32,525 nucleotides of DNA from Colimorpha sp045639845 (GTDB lineage Bacteria > Bacteroidota > Bacteroidia > Bacteroidales > P3): assembly GCA_045639845.1 (NCBI GenBank), contig JAZUDW010000023.1:1-32525 (forward strand), given 5' to 3'. The stretch's first letter is position 1, and the number at the start of each line of letters is the position of its first letter. Positions 16,363 through 25,821 of the stretch are shown here, piece after piece. The notes below the pieces were generated by a model. The model ran no database searches and was not told the DNA's origin. It worked only from the letters and a program-made list of their open reading frames with translations. The translations under genes and the position numbers were made by a program.

Positions 16363-17448
16363 TTACTTGTTTCTACCTTGGTAAAATCCCACACCCAGGG
16401 CTTCCAAGTCTTTCTTGTATTGGGATGTGGAAGAGGAAGGTGTGTGGAGGCGATAAGTGATGTGTGAACGTCGTGCAGCAAAGACACCTAAACCACCTTC
16501 GATATTGGTATAGGTGATTCTATCTTGATTAATAGAACCATTATCTTGATGAGAGAAAATATACGCGGCCAGATCTTCTGTGCAACATTTAATAGTGAGA
16601 TCAACCGTATCTATAGCAATCTTGTTTATCGAGATATCATGGATTGAATCTTTTATGACATTGAGGAACGTTGATTGCTCGAATCGTGTTGTGATAAGTT
16701 TAGTAGCAAGGTTGTTTTTTATCATATTGCCGTCAATATCGATATAGCGACGATTGATTACAGTGTCTAACACATTGTTTGTGTTGTTGACAATAAACTC
16801 GAAATAATGGAATCTTACACTGGGCTGATAAAGTCGTGCTCTAGGTAATGCGGTCCATTCCAGATTGCAATACTTGCTGCCTGTGCCAGTAAAAGAGAAT
16901 CCCACAACTTCCGAAGGTTGGTTCAGTATTATGCCATCGCCAATAAGATAGGTCTCGGCCTTTGCTATCGTGTCGCCACTCGCAGTATTGATTACCAACA
17001 ACTGATAAACACGACTTGTATCCAACTGTCCTTTGGTATCACAGATATAAACCGGCTGATATGGAGCATAGAAACCACCTTCTTCCTTGTTGGATAACAG
17101 GTGGTATTGAAAATGGAAAACCTTTCTGGGAGCAGTAGCATACGGACTTATAGTCAAGATATTTCTTTCACCGCGAGCGGCATCCCATTCGAGCATCTGA
17201 ACGTCGATAGAACCCTCTACGTAGTTGATGGAATCAAATATTTGAGCATATTCGTAGTTGTTGCCCTCTCCTAAATAGCAGCGCTGGATGCGAATAAACG
17301 TTGTATCCTCATCTTGATCCAAGATACCATACACTACGGGTATATCCTTCCAGTTAGAATTGGGAGAGAATTCCACATGGCATGCAGCAAAGAATACTAG
17401 ACTGAGCATTGCTACAAACAGAGCACTGTTTTTGAATCTAATTTTCAT
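16363..17448 (-). CDS. DUF4249-like lipoprotein
   Basis: The 361 residues open with a lipoprotein signal, MKIRFKNSALFVAMLSLVFF followed by AAC, with the lipidated Cys at 23. The mature part is beta-rich. Early on it has VVYGILDQDEDTTFIRIQRC, and it closes with TNIEGGLGVFAARRS, a segment I associate with the DUF4249 family of Bacteroidota cell-envelope lipoproteins, often encoded next to TonB-dependent receptors. No receptor gene is adjacent here. The function is unknown; an envelope or surface location is inferred. It lies 108 bp downstream of the GH2-like gene in the same orientation and might share its transcript. The family assignment comes from memory of the motif, not from a search. Confidence 0.7.
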   Translation of the reverse strand: MKIRFKNSALFVAMLSLVFFAACHVEFSPNSNWKDIPVVYGILDQDEDTTFIRIQRCYLGEGNNYEYAQIFDSINYVEGSIDVQMLEWDAARGERNILTISPYATAPRKVFHFQYHLLSNKEEGGFYAPYQPVYICDTKGQLDTSRVYQLLVINTASGDTIAKAETYLIGDGIILNQPSEVVGFSFTGTGSKYCNLEWTALPRARLYQPSVRFHYFEFIVNNTNNVLDTVINRRYIDIDGNMIKNNLATKLITTRFEQSTFLNVIKDSIHDISINKIAIDTVDLTIKCCTEDLAAYIFSHQDNGSINQDRITYTNIEGGLGVFAARRSHITYRLHTPSSSTSQYKKDLEALGVGFYQGRNK

Positions 17449-17556
17449 TTATCGGTAAGTGTGTACTTTGGGTGTCACAAATACAAAGTCTTAAGAATCT
17501 TTTCTAGTCGTACCTTGCAGTTGGTTCACCGATTATACTATATGTTTACGCAATGT

Positions 17557-20500
17557 CTATTTGATCACTTCATTCAGCTCAATCTCATCGATCATTACCC
17601 ACGGACGCAAACCCTTGTATTTATGCCATGCTGGTATCTTGCCCATATTCTTAGCCACTATCTTCACATAGCGTACATTACTTCTCTCGATGTTTACACG
17701 GATAGCTATGAGTTGAGGATTCTTCATCTCTACCGACGTGGCGTCGTATTTGATCTTAGCATAGATGGGACCACTGAATGTCTCTCCGTCTTCACTTGTA
17801 TATATAGCTACTGATGTAGGAGCAAAAGCCCATGCATCGGGCACATGTGCAAAGTGGAGTATCACATCTTGCAAGTCGATGTTCTTGCCCAATGTAAATA
17901 CGGCATTGAAATCAGTACCAGAGAAACCGAGCCATCCAGTCTGTAGGTCGGTAATCTCACCATGTTCGCCGTCGAACAGTATTGACTCTGCATTGTAGTT
18001 GTATGGTGTATTGGGGGTGTTCTCGTATTTCACACTGCCAATATAGTCGAAGTTGAATCGACTAGTGGCCGTGAATGAAGGCGTATTGCCTTTCTTGAAC
18101 GCCTTGGCCTGTACTATTGTTGATGTCTGAATTGTGAAAGGTTTCTTATAAAGAGGCGACTTCTCATCAGGCGTTGACCCGTCCACTGTGTAGTGGATTT
18201 CGCAACCGGGCACTGTACTGCTGAGTGTGATCGTCATAGGACGGTCGAAACGCTCAGCACTCTTGGCGATAAGAGGCATAGGCAGTACGCTCGACTGAAC
18301 AACAGGATATTGAACGCGACGAAAATCCTGAGGCTCGTTGTCGATCTTGTTATAGGCATGGAGGTGAATACGGAAGGTAAGGTCCCTGTTTGTGATGAGG
18401 TGCTTGTCGTCGATATCCAGACCTGCCAATGAAGATCCGACACCCGATTGACGGTAGTCAATATTTAGTGTCCAATAGCCACGCTCCTTGATGTTGCTGA
18501 AGTCAGAAGCGTCCGCCAACTGATTATCGCTATATGGATATATACTGAAGTTGAAATTGGTATCGAGCATATCAATAAAAAGACCACTATGAGCATCGTT
18601 TACAGCCAGCCAGTGTACTTTGCTGTGGTTGCCAGCTTCTTGGGGACGGTCGTAATGGAAGAACAGATCTTTAGCAGCAGCCGTATGGGTTCCCATTACG
18701 CCAGCATGCTGTCGATCGCTGTATGTTTCCTTATCTAATCCGAGCCATTGAACGGAATCAAATTCACGATTTATCTTAAACTGATAACCTACCTTGGGCA
18801 TCACACGGACATGTTCGGTAACAAGCACCTGGTTGTCGATAAGCACATCTCCAGTATGAAGAATCAGATAAGACTGTTTTACATCGAAAAGGATATTGCC
18901 ACTAGCATCAGTGTAACGGATCATAGCGTCGATCCCTACCTTATATTTATCAATCACACGGTAGTTGCATGCCATCACACTACGTTGTATCTGCTGATTG
19001 TTTAGATGGTTCCAGAGTTTACTTCCGTTAAGGTCGTTTCTATCATTGTCTGTAGGGGCACGATAGAAATTGAGTGATGGACGATCTGCAAGAATCTCTT
19101 TGTCGTTGATGATGTACGAAGATATCTCTGCCTTTTCATAATCGAAACGAAGATCCATATTGTTGTTGAAAATGTGCAAGTTGTTTTGGTTATCATTCTC
19201 TTTCTGAACAAAAAGTTCTTCTTGATCGTAGGTGGGTAATTCTGATTTCTTCACTTCACGCATAGGTATAGGGAACTCTATTGTACCCAACTCGGCTGAT
19301 TTAGGAACTGCCAACGAAGCATTACGCTGACGGATGGTGAAACGGATAAAGAGCTCTTCTCCCGAATAGAGTGTGAGTTTGGGAATCTTCAGCTTGAAGT
19401 TTTTCGATTCGCCAGGATTAAGGTCCACATTAACCTCTCCCTCAATGATGCGAGGTTTGAGATTTGAGAATATGTTGTACTCAAGAACAAAATCGTTCAA
19501 CGAAAGGTAATCCAAGAAGTTGGTGACGGTGAACTCACCATGGTCTGCAGTAAGAGCTACCAGCTCAACATTGAACGGACGGTAGATATTGCGGATCTCA
19601 TCCAAGAAAGGCGAAGCCTCCCCATATTGAGTAATCACACCTGACGACACCACAGAAGCATTGTTGATAGGATTATTGCAACGCGAAGAGTTCCAAGTAT
19701 TGATGAAACCACCTTGCAGGCTGCTGCGGCTGCGGATCATCTGCCACATAGGCTCCATACCACCAAAGTTGTTACCTTGAGAAGAACCGTACGACAACAG
19801 TACCAACGGACGTGTTTGGCTCTTGGCTGCAAACACTTTCAAATCGTCGATATCTAGGTTACGGGAGGCGATGATGTCCGTATTTTCCGAATATTCTGCA
19901 CCGGCATACAGTACCGGACGAGATTTGTCTTTCTGTTTCAATACTCTATATGCATTCTCCATGCAAATGCCATTATCGACGCCATTACCCAAACTCCACA
20001 CAATTATGGATGGGTGGTTCTTCAACGTCTCATACATATTCTGCACTCTTACTTGGAAGAGATCGGAGAAGTTCTTGTCGGTAGATACAGCCTTAGACGC
20101 ATTAGAATAGGGCGAGATGTTGGCATCACAAATCACATAAAAGCCGTATTCGTCGCATAGTTCGTAGAATCGAGGATCTGCAGGACTATACACCGAAGTG
20201 TGGATAGCATTGATATTGTTCTGCTTCATCAATCGAAGATCGTTTCGCATCTGCTCTTCAGAAACTAAGCCGTTGTGCTTCACATCATAACCCGTATAGT
20301 TGGCGCCACGCAGTGTAATAGGTTTCTGGTTCACCAAAAGCAGTCCGCCTTTCACCTCAACGGTACGGAAACCAAAACGTGCTCCCACCGTCTCTACAAG
20401 TTGCATCTTATCATCACGCAGACGCACCACAACAGTATAGAGGTTGGGGGTTTCTGCCGTCCAAGGTTTCACACCTCCCAGCTCGAGTCCGATGGTGGTT

Positions 20501-21399
20501 GTCAGTTCGCTCTTTTTGTCAAACACAACCCACTTACCCGTTTTTTCTACTTCTTTGCCTTTGGTGTCCCATATCACGGTTTCCACATAAACATGGCCCT
20601 TTTTGTTTGCATTCTCAATATTGAGATTCAGTTTCAGATTACCGAATTTGTTGTTATATGTAGCAGCAATCTCCATATCTTGCACATTTACCATGGGCTT
20701 GAGCATTATACTCACATCGCCAGTGATACCGATCAGACTACGGTCTTGCTCCATTTCTAAGAGGGAACCATCAGAGGCGCCCATCACCTGAATGGCTATG
20801 GTATTAGTCTTGCCGTATTTGATATGTTTGCTGATATTAAATTCGCTGTAGGTACGAGAATCCTCGCTGTATCCAACATATTGCTGGTTGATCCAGATAT
20901 AATAGGCTGATTTCGCCTGAACTTTGAGATAAGCAGCATACCCGTTCCAAGATTTGGGTGCTTCAAATTCTCTCCAATATGTTGCCACCGGATTGTCGGA
21001 GGGTATCATGTTGGCATTCTTCAGTTCAGGAGCCTTGTGGTTTTTCCCACGCACTTCCAAAACGCTGGAAGGTACAGATACCTCATCCCAGCCTTCAGTG
21101 CCAAAATCTTTGGCTTCGGGGTTGTCGCGACGATTCACAGATGCAACTACGTTGCAACGCCATTTGCCGTTGAGTGACACATAGTGTGGTGACTGTGTAT
21201 AGGCATTCTTCTCTATAGCGTTCTCGTTGGCATAAGGAACAACATTAGCGCGAGGGTAGAGCTTATTCTGTTCAAACACCTCTTTGTCGTTCCATTCGTC
21301 TGGGATAGGCTCTTCGGCATTCTTCTTGTTCTTATTCTGCGCACCAGCAGCTATAGAGCACAGCAGTGCCAGCATCATTACAACGAGTCTTTTATTCAT
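17557..21399 (-). CDS. Secreted GH2 (LacZ-like) protein lacking both catalytic glutamates: predicted pseudoenzyme
   Basis: The 1280 residues have a signal peptide (MNKRLVVMMLALLCSIAAGA, cleaved before Gln21), a jelly-roll domain (about 70-235), an Ig-like domain (238-345), a TIM barrel (about 346-630), a linker domain, a beta-galactosidase small-chain sandwich (about 735-1020), a chitobiase C-terminal-like domain (about 1030-1116, with YTVDGSTPDEKSPLYKKPF) and a discoidin (F5/8)-like domain (about 1123-1280). The overall fold follows LacZ. However, the acid/base motif WSLGNE reads WSLGNG (Gly473, codon 19981-19983), and the nucleophile motif CEYAHAMGN reads LSYGSSQGN (Ser536, codon 19792-19794). 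The LacZ residues Glu416, His418 and His391 are also replaced (Ser429, Tyr431, Val403). Asn472 and the fold-defining segments remain and the frame is intact, so this is not ordinary decay. A carbohydrate-binding or structural role is inferred. Confidence 0.9.
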   Translation of the reverse strand: MNKRLVVMMLALLCSIAAGAQNKNKKNAEEPIPDEWNDKEVFEQNKLYPRANVVPYANENAIEKNAYTQSPHYVSLNGKWRCNVVASVNRRDNPEAKDFGTEGWDEVSVPSSVLEVRGKNHKAPELKNANMIPSDNPVATYWREFEAPKSWNGYAAYLKVQAKSAYYIWINQQYVGYSEDSRTYSEFNISKHIKYGKTNTIAIQVMGASDGSLLEMEQDRSLIGITGDVSIMLKPMVNVQDMEIAATYNNKFGNLKLNLNIENANKKGHVYVETVIWDTKGKEVEKTGKWVVFDKKSELTTTIGLELGGVKPWTAETPNLYTVVVRLRDDKMQLVETVGARFGFRTVEVKGGLLLVNQKPITLRGANYTGYDVKHNGLVSEEQMRNDLRLMKQNNINAIHTSVYSPADPRFYELCDEYGFYVICDANISPYSNASKAVSTDKNFSDLFQVRVQNMYETLKNHPSIIVWSLGNGVDNGICMENAYRVLKQKDKSRPVLYAGAEYSENTDIIASRNLDIDDLKVFAAKSQTRPLVLLSYGSSQGNNFGGMEPMWQMIRSRSSLQGGFINTWNSSRCNNPINNASVVSSGVITQYGEASPFLDEIRNIYRPFNVELVALTADHGEFTVTNFLDYLSLNDFVLEYNIFSNLKPRIIEGEVNVDLNPGESKNFKLKIPKLTLYSGEELFIRFTIRQRNASLAVPKSAELGTIEFPIPMREVKKSELPTYDQEELFVQKENDNQNNLHIFNNNMDLRFDYEKAEISSYIINDKEILADRPSLNFYRAPTDNDRNDLNGSKLWNHLNNQQIQRSVMACNYRVIDKYKVGIDAMIRYTDASGNILFDVKQSYLILHTGDVLIDNQVLVTEHVRVMPKVGYQFKINREFDSVQWLGLDKETYSDRQHAGVMGTHTAAAKDLFFHYDRPQEAGNHSKVHWLAVNDAHSGLFIDMLDTNFNFSIYPYSDNQLADASDFSNIKERGYWTLNIDYRQSGVGSSLAGLDIDDKHLITNRDLTFRIHLHAYNKIDNEPQDFRRVQYPVVQSSVLPMPLIAKSAERFDRPMTITLSSTVPGCEIHYTVDGSTPDEKSPLYKKPFTIQTSTIVQAKAFKKGNTPSFTATSRFNFDYIGSVKYENTPNTPYNYNAESILFDGEHGEITDLQTGWLGFSGTDFNAVFTLGKNIDLQDVILHFAHVPDAWAFAPTSVAIYTSEDGETFSGPIYAKIKYDATSVEMKNPQLIAIRVNIERSNVRYVKIVAKNMGKIPAWHKYKGLRPWVMIDEIELNEVIK

Positions 21400-21610
21400 A
21401 TTTATAGAGAATACTATACTTTATTATTTTATGTTAGTTATCAACAACAGGCCTTCCGTGAGTGCACACGGATAACAATTGTATATAAATGTATGAGCCT
21501 TGGCTATTTATATAGAATCAGAATTGAGTCTTCGTTTTGTCTTACGTATCGCCTTTAATCAGCTCTGCTTCCGATTTGTAGCGTTATCGTTCTATTGGGT
21601 TGACAAAATG

Positions 21611-22240
21611 TTAAAAGTTGAATCCTATATTCACTTTTAGATTGTGGTACAGTTCGGGCAGTTGGGTCGATATCTCTCCTTGAATTCCACGCTCCACAAT
21701 GCGAGACTGGATCATTTGATAACCTACGCCCAGATTCAGACCAAAATGTCGAGAGATAGCCACACGTGCGCCCACTTCAGCACCCGCGGTGATGCCGCCT
21801 TCTACAAGCTTCACATAGTTGATGCCTGAATTTACGGTACCCAAAGGTATGGAATATCCTAGTTGGATAGCAGAGTAGGGGGCTAGACGCTGACGAGTAT
21901 AGTAACTACGCAGCTCCATAAAGATCGGTATCTGAGAGAACGAGCCCACGGGGTCGCTTAGATATGATATACCCAAGCCCACAGCCGACTCTTTACGCCA
22001 TTGGAAGCCAGCAACAGCTGTCATACCCATCAAGTTGTAATTGTCGGTATAGATGTCGTGCTGCTTGTTCAGATTGGTCATAAAGGTGAAATCAACAGCG
22101 CCGTAGAATCCGTAATAACGAAACTCCAGATGGTTCGGGGTGGGTTTGTCGGCAAGCGCAGTAAGTTTTGCATTATCATTCCATGCAAACAGCGAGCTCA
22201 TGGAGAGCAGTGCGACGAGGGTGAGATATATTTTTTTCAT
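21611..22240 (-). CDS. Small outer-membrane beta-barrel protein of unknown function
   Basis: I start it at the ATG at 22240-22238 (MKKIYLTLVALLSMSSLFAW), three codons inside the longest frame, because this gives a normal signal peptide. The 209 residues contain about eight to ten amphipathic strands, such as GVGYQMIQSRIVERGI and AAVGLGIS-like segments with Gly and aromatic residues, and end in VNIGFNF, the terminal Phe expected of an outer-membrane barrel. No motif points to a substrate. It resembles the small porin-like or OmpA-barrel-like proteins common in Bacteroidales. It lies downstream of atoA, but a hairpin between them may end that transcript, so a role in lysine fermentation should not be assumed. 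Confidence 0.72.
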   Translation of the reverse strand: MKKIYLTLVALLSMSSLFAWNDNAKLTALADKPTPNHLEFRYYGFYGAVDFTFMTNLNKQHDIYTDNYNLMGMTAVAGFQWRKESAVGLGISYLSDPVGSFSQIPIFMELRSYYTRQRLAPYSAIQLGYSIPLGTVNSGINYVKLVEGGITAGAEVGARVAISRHFGLNLGVGYQMIQSRIVERGIQGEISTQLPELYHNLKVNIGFNF

Positions 22241-22291
22241 AATGACCACAGTCGAATAGAGGGGTGTTGGGTATTAATATATGAAGTAGGA

Positions 22292-22331
22292 AGTATTGTT
22301 GACTTGTTGGGGACAACAAATCAACAATACT
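22292..22331 (-). terminator. Hairpin 3' of atoA, possible terminator
   Basis: AGTATTGTTGA (22292-22302) and TCAACAATACT (22321-22331) form a perfect 11-bp stem, continued by TTGTTG/CAACAA around a GGGA loop. No T-run follows on the minus strand, so termination is uncertain. The stem is made of the TTGTTGA phrase found in other intergenic tracts. Confidence 0.55.
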
Positions 22332-22339
22332 ACACTCTT

Positions 22340-22996
22340 TTATTCCATGTTCTTCAAGTTGGGAGATACGATCAGTTTAGCTTCAGTTGCTGCCTGAACT
22401 TCCTCAACGGTGAATACAGGGTTGATTTCGGTGAGTACGATACCCTCTGGGGTAATCTCCATCACACCCATCTCGGTGATGATAAGGTTTACCTGACCTT
22501 TAGCGGTAAGGGGAAGTGTACATTTTTTTAAGATTTTAGGATTGCCTTTAGCGGTGTGTTCCATAGTGAGTATCACACGTTTTGCACCTACCAGAAGGTC
22601 CATGGCGCCACCCATACCAGGGGTCTTCTTTCCGGGGATCATCCAATTGGCCAAGTCGCCTTCTTCGTCCACTTGCATAGCGCCGAGGATGGATACGTCA
22701 ACGTGACCGCCGCGGATAATACCGAAGCTGGTAGCGCTGTCGAAAGTGCTAGCACCAGCAGTGTGGGTGATGAAACCACCACCAGCGTTGATGAACCAAG
22801 GGTCTTCTTTACCTTCTTCGGGGGTAGGACCCATGCCAATCATACCATTCTCCGACTGAAGGGTTACATTTACACCAGCAGGGAGATAGTTGGGGATTTC
22901 AGTAGGAAGACCGATACCCAAATTTACCACGTCACCATCGTGCAGCTCTTTGGCAGCACGGCGAGCAATAACGGTTCTGATTTCGTTTTTATCCAT
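22340..22996 (-). CDS. atoA: Butyrate-acetoacetate CoA-transferase subunit beta (3-oxoacid CoA-transferase B)
   Basis: In lysine fermentation this enzyme moves CoA from butyryl-CoA to acetoacetate, giving butyrate and acetoacetyl-CoA. The 218 residues carry the family-I subunit B features: GIGLPTEIPNYLP at about 27-39, the catalytic motif SENG with Glu49, and GGAMDLLVGAKRVILTMEH in the second half. The subunit works as a heterotetramer with subunit alpha (AtoD), which is normally encoded directly next to it. No atoD lies in this window; the upstream neighbour is kamE, after 234 bp of repeat-rich sequence. Substrate choice (butyrate against succinate) cannot be fixed from the sequence; the kam genes next to it favour the lysine pathway. 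Confidence 0.9.
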   Translation of the reverse strand: MDKNEIRTVIARRAAKELHDGDVVNLGIGLPTEIPNYLPAGVNVTLQSENGMIGMGPTPEEGKEDPWFINAGGGFITHTAGASTFDSATSFGIIRGGHVDVSILGAMQVDEEGDLANWMIPGKKTPGMGGAMDLLVGAKRVILTMEHTAKGNPKILKKCTLPLTAKGQVNLIITEMGVMEITPEGIVLTEINPVFTVEEVQAATEAKLIVSPNLKNME

Positions 22997-23046
22997 GATA
23001 AAAAATATTTTAATAATGTTTACTTTTATTTAGTGATGAGTGATCT

Positions 23047-23199
23047 GTGAGGCTGTCGCTGTTTATTTGTTGAGTTGTTTATTTGTTTAGCTGATTGTTG
23101 CGTAACCTCAAATCAACCGGAGGTTAGCAACCAAATTGTGGTCGGCGACCGAAGTGGAGCTAACAAAAAACAACTCAACAATTCAACAATAATTCTAAT
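23047..23199. repeat. Structured dispersed repeat element, copy E
   Basis: In inverse orientation to copy C this gap holds the same three blocks in the same order: the 25-bp block (23175-23199, perfect complement of 12106-12130), the GTTAGCTCCACTT block (23164-23152) and ACAGCGACAGCCTCAC (23062-23047, perfect). The middle block continues into CGGTCGCCGACC, the core also seen at 3310-3340 and 9290-9320. The spacing between blocks is larger than in copy C, with an extra TTGTTGA-type tract. The element separates kamE from atoA. Confidence 0.75.
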
Positions 23200-23230
23200 T
23201 ACTGATTACACTACTAACAGTATCCACTCT

Positions 23231-24019
23231 CTATTTCATTCCTCGTTTCACCATCTCTTGTGCCACATACGATGATACATCGTCAGCGTAGGTGTTCATG
23301 CCGAATCCGGCATCATAACCAAGCTCTTTGGCCAACTCGTGGCTGATACGAGGACCACCGCATACTAGGATCACCTTGTCGCGCAGGCCCTCGGCCTCTA
23401 GCATTTCTACCAGTTCGGTGAGGTTCTGGATATGGATATCTTTCTGGGTCACAGTCTGCGAAACCAGCAGTGCATCGGCATGGAGCTCTACAGCTTTGGC
23501 TATAAATTCCTCGTTGGGCACCTGGCTGCCCAGGTTGTAAGCCTCTATCATATCGTAGCGTTCCAACCCATAGTGACCTGCATAGCCCTTCATGTTCATG
23601 ATAGCGTCGATACCCACCGTGTGAGCATCGGTACCAGTAGAAGCGCCCACACATACGATCTTACGACCGATATTCTCGCGGATATAATCATCGCATTCGT
23701 GCATATCCATCGTGGTGGATTCCACCTTGGGCACATGGATTGAAGTATAATCTACAGAGTGGGTAAGGCTACCATAGCAGTTAAAGAACGTAAAGCCTTC
23801 GGTAAGTTCCTTGGAATAGACCACTAGAGGGTTCTCGATACCCATCTTCTTGATCAGTTGCTTGGCTGCCTCTATGGCCTCATCGCCAGCAGGAACAGGG
23901 AGAGTAAAACTAAGTTGCACCTTGCCGTCGTTCATTGTGTCGCCGTAAGGTTTTATTTTGGTAAGGTCCAAGGTTTTGTCGAAATCCTTAGCCTCCATCG
24001 AATACAGTCCTTCGCTCAT
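23231..24019 (-). CDS. kamE: Lysine 5,6-aminomutase beta subunit
   Basis: Cobalamin- and PLP-carrying subunit of the enzyme that moves the terminal amino group of beta-lysine or D-lysine to the neighbouring carbon, giving 3,5- or 2,5-diaminohexanoate. The 262 residues have an N-terminal PLP-side domain and a C-terminal Rossmann B12 domain. The base-off cobalamin motif DAHTVG is at 131-136, with His133 as the lower cobalt ligand. NMKGYAGHYGLERY follows, with Lys144 as the PLP Schiff-base residue; both numbers equal those known for the Clostridium sticklandii enzyme. The stop codon is TAG, which shows that amber is a normal stop in this genome. It lies 145 bp after kamD; no promoter box is obvious in that gap, so co-transcription is likely. 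Confidence 0.95.
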   Translation of the reverse strand: MSEGLYSMEAKDFDKTLDLTKIKPYGDTMNDGKVQLSFTLPVPAGDEAIEAAKQLIKKMGIENPLVVYSKELTEGFTFFNCYGSLTHSVDYTSIHVPKVESTTMDMHECDDYIRENIGRKIVCVGASTGTDAHTVGIDAIMNMKGYAGHYGLERYDMIEAYNLGSQVPNEEFIAKAVELHADALLVSQTVTQKDIHIQNLTELVEMLEAEGLRDKVILVCGGPRISHELAKELGYDAGFGMNTYADDVSSYVAQEMVKRGMK

Positions 24020-24164
24020 AGTCTAAAGTCCTTTGATATATTGATATGTTTAGTAACGGGTGGTGTTGCTTGTGAAAAACAATGTGATTGGAGAGGTTCT
24101 GCACATGCAAGGAATCATATACCGTTCATTGTCTCACTCCATTGACCATCCTCGTCGAAAATTA

Positions 24165-25721
24165 TTATTTTTTGCCTTTCATCAGATCCACGAAAGGATT
24201 GAAGTAGTTGTCGGCTTTCAAGGTTACACCGTCCAAGCCCTTACCACCGTTCTTAGGACGCTTCACATTGGCGAAGATACCCTTCTCCAAAGCGGTAAAC
24301 AGACCCTCTTTCTCCATGTTTTCGAGCAAAGTGGTGGCATTGTCGAGCACCTCTTTTGCACGGTTCTTCACAATACCGTTCTCTACAAACTCCACCTCTT
24401 CACCAATACTCTTCATATTGCCGAAGATATATTTTGCATTCTCGATCGATAGGTAGCGGTCGCTCATGAAAGGAGTGTGGATAGCCTCGGTAGGCATACC
24501 CAGCAGCTGCAGCCCCTGATGAGTCCAGCATCCGATGATGTTGAACAGTGCATCCTGAATATGACCGCGGAAAATATTACCGGTCATGAACTTCGTAGGA
24601 GGCATGTATTTAAGCGGCGCTTTGGGGAAGATCTCACGGATCATCTGAGCCTGAGCCAGCTCGTAGAGGAATCCGTTCTCCAGTTCGGGATTCATTTCAA
24701 AAGCATGACCCAGACCTTGCTGTTCTTCGGGCAGGCCGGCCAGCAGAGCCAGCTGCTCGTTGATGAAGTCGCTAGCCAGCACCGTATGAGCCTCTTCGTA
24801 TGCATCAGCGGTGGTGAGATAGTTGTCTTCGCCAGTGTTGATAATTACGCCTGCAAAACCGTTGATGATACGGCTGAAGTACTGGTCGATGAGCGTACGT
24901 TGCATGTTGATATCGCGGAACAGAATGCCATAAAGAGCATCGTTGAGCATCACATCCAAGCCTTCCAGTGCGCCCATGGCAGCGATCTCGGGCATGCAGA
25001 GTCCCGAGCAGTAGTTGCACAAGCGTATGTAGCGACCCACCTCTTCGCCCACCTCGTCGAGGGCTTTGCGCATAATGCGGAAATTCTCTTGGGTGGCAAA
25101 CGTACCGCCGAAGCCTTCGGTAGTAGCACCATAAGGCACATAGTCCAACAAGCTCTGACCCGTGGTGCGGATCACAGCGATGATGTCGGCACCTTGGCGG
25201 GCACCAGCCTGGGCCTGTACCACATCCTCGTAGATGTTACCAGTAGCTACGATGATATAGAGATAAGGCTTCGAGCCTTCGCCGATGGTGTTGATATAGT
25301 TCTCACGACGCAGACGGTTGTTGCGGATACGCTCTATCGTGGCGTCGATGTAAGGTTTTAGAGCCTTCTCTATATCGGAACGTGGATGAACAGCCACTTG
25401 GGTGATGTCGAGTTTGCCGTTCGATACCTCTTCGGCAATTTGCTGAGGCGTCTTGCCGGTCTCGATGATGGCGTTACCCATAAAGAACATCACACCCTGA
25501 CCTAAAACACCTTTCGATTTTAACTCGTCTACCACCACATTGGGCAGAGGAACCTCGTTTGCGTCAATGCCGTCGATGCCGATCAAACGGCAGATGGTAC
25601 GCTCTACGGCAACAGTGGTATAGTTACCCACAAAGTCCTGAACCTGGTCGGCAATCTTTCTTGCCACGCTACGCGCGTGCTCTACTTTCGCGAAGTCGAG
25701 TCCAACTTTACTTTTTTGCAT
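24165..25721 (-). CDS. kamD: Lysine 5,6-aminomutase alpha subunit
   Basis: Catalytic TIM-barrel partner of KamE in the adenosylcobalamin-dependent 5,6-amino shift of lysine or beta-lysine. The 518 residues begin MQKSKVGLDFAKVEHARSVA and match the usual length of about 516. Recognisable segments are VAVERTICRLIGIDGID near the N-terminus, the glycine-rich PYGATTEGFGGTFATQENFR in the middle, and PEIAAMGALEGLDVMLNDAL. A promoter with both Bacteroidota elements lies about 100 nt upstream, so kamD is probably the first gene of a kamD-kamE(-atoA) transcript. KamA, kdd, kce and kal of the same pathway are absent from this window. No cobalamin-riboswitch box is visible in the leader. Confidence 0.96.
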   Translation of the reverse strand: MQKSKVGLDFAKVEHARSVARKIADQVQDFVGNYTTVAVERTICRLIGIDGIDANEVPLPNVVVDELKSKGVLGQGVMFFMGNAIIETGKTPQQIAEEVSNGKLDITQVAVHPRSDIEKALKPYIDATIERIRNNRLRRENYINTIGEGSKPYLYIIVATGNIYEDVVQAQAGARQGADIIAVIRTTGQSLLDYVPYGATTEGFGGTFATQENFRIMRKALDEVGEEVGRYIRLCNYCSGLCMPEIAAMGALEGLDVMLNDALYGILFRDINMQRTLIDQYFSRIINGFAGVIINTGEDNYLTTADAYEEAHTVLASDFINEQLALLAGLPEEQQGLGHAFEMNPELENGFLYELAQAQMIREIFPKAPLKYMPPTKFMTGNIFRGHIQDALFNIIGCWTHQGLQLLGMPTEAIHTPFMSDRYLSIENAKYIFGNMKSIGEEVEFVENGIVKNRAKEVLDNATTLLENMEKEGLFTALEKGIFANVKRPKNGGKGLDGVTLKADNYFNPFVDLMKGKK

Positions 25722-25821
25722 AAGTTCTATACTTGATATTACGTTTTTACCTTTGTTTCACTATATTAAATAAATAATACTCAGCACCTAAAAGGAGCCT
25801 TCCGCACTATATATCATCTTG

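Noticed and set aside
24477..25361. 294-residue open frame on plus, antisense to kamD
   Set aside because: A shadow of the well-supported kamD frame without any recognisable domain.
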